The translations under genes were made by a program, and so were the position numbers. A stretch of DNA of 35,923 nt from a virus. The stretch's first letter is position 1. Each line of letters opens with the position of its first letter. Location of the stretch: the IMG/VR virus record IMGVR_UViG_3300032235_000059, positions 1-35,923 of that record. One strand, written 5' to 3'. The notes under the pieces were generated by a model. That model was not told where the DNA came from. It ran no database searches and was given only the letters and a program-made list of their open reading frames with translations. This document shows, one piece after another, positions 35,770 through 35,923 of the stretch.

Positions 35770-35923
35770 GTGGCATTATGTCTATGCTGTTGGGGGCTAG
35801 AACCACAATAGCTACTGCTGTAGACGAGTTTTTTAACCGTGTTACGTTACTTCTACCCGGAAACGGTACTAACGGCGCACAGAACAACACGTTCCTAGAC
35901 TCGTCTACCAACAACTTCACGAT
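35766..35923 (+). CDS. N-terminus of the LamG fibre gene (continues at base 2)
   Basis: The ATG at 35766 overlaps the previous stop by four bases and has GGAAAC upstream. 52 full codons are read before the window ends; the first 12 ('MSGIMSMLLGAR') are absent from the left end. The frame then continues at base 2 of the left end as 'TTIATAVDEFFNRVTLLLPG', giving a 662-residue protein. Confidence 0.9.
   Translation, partial: MSGIMSMLLGARTTIATAVDEFFNRVTLLLPGNGTNGAQNNTFLDSSTNNFT
35801..35923. repeat. Terminal direct repeat, right copy
   Basis: Identical to 1-123 base for base. Removing one copy gives a circle of 35,800 bases. Confidence 0.95.

Noticed and set aside
1-35923. Integrase, CI-type repressor, attachment site or CRISPR array
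   Set aside because: No recombinase motif, no two-domain repressor, and no regularly spaced direct repeats outside protein-coding repeats were seen.

Overview
This window is a complete or near-complete genome of a short-tailed (podovirus-type) double-stranded DNA phage. The last 123 bases (35801-35923) repeat the first 123, and one reading frame runs intact across the join, so the molecule closes into a circle of about 35,800 bp. The tail-tube, adaptor, portal (P22/SU10-like), capsid (SU10-like) and ejection-protein set, without a tape measure or sheath, point to a podovirus. Endolysin plus an Rz/Rz1 spanin pair point to a Gram-negative host. Several small genes resemble those of phages from freshwater beta-proteobacteria; that host guess is inference only. 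I see no integrase, no DNA polymerase, no RNA polymerase, no tRNA and no CRISPR array, so a lytic phage that uses host polymerases is the simplest reading.

Layout. (1) 24829-35923 wrapping to 11081, rightward: an ADP-ribosyltransferase-like protein, small terminase, a 27-residue zinc ribbon, large terminase, portal, scaffold, major capsid protein, a glycosyltransferase, head-tail adaptor, a run of fibre/decoration proteins (one with twelve 20-residue repeats, one with three LamG-like domains, one glycine-rich adhesin), the tail nozzle, four internal virion/ejection proteins and a tail-collar fibre. (2) 11083-14064, rightward: lysis cassette with membrane proteins, GH19 endolysin, lipoprotein, holin candidate, and Rz with Rz1 nested inside it. 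(3) 14053-17381, leftward: small early genes including a MazG-like pyrophosphohydrolase, an XRE regulator, a cysteine-rich secreted peptide, an SSB-tail protein and an ERF annealing recombinase. (4) 17382-17509: divergent control region. (5) 17510-24836, rightward: replication initiator, CHC2 zinc-finger primase fragment, DnaB-type helicase, DUF3310, VRR-NUC-like nuclease, a block of very small zinc-ribbon and lysine-rich proteins, an HNH/DUF1364-like protein, a methyltransferase and a glycosyltransferase.

The most unusual signal is a pair of structured RNA elements (17791-17893 and 21244-21353). Each follows a sigma70-like promoter with a 17-bp spacer, starts with a 5-bp hairpin carrying a six-base loop, continues into a 19-24 bp stem capped by a three-way junction and ends in a U-run. 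In each, the first hairpin's loop is fully complementary to a segment in the cap. One sits directly before the replication genes, the other directly after the first early block. They could be attenuators, antitermination elements or free small RNAs. None of this has been tested by folding software or expression data.

The genes are packed tightly: stop and start codons commonly share ATGA or GTGA, and ribosome-binding sites often lie inside the preceding gene. Eleven genes or candidate genes shorter than 60 codons were found by reading these overlaps (15515, 16590, 16757, 17510, 17607, 21352, 21720, 22902, 23060, 23209, 26190).
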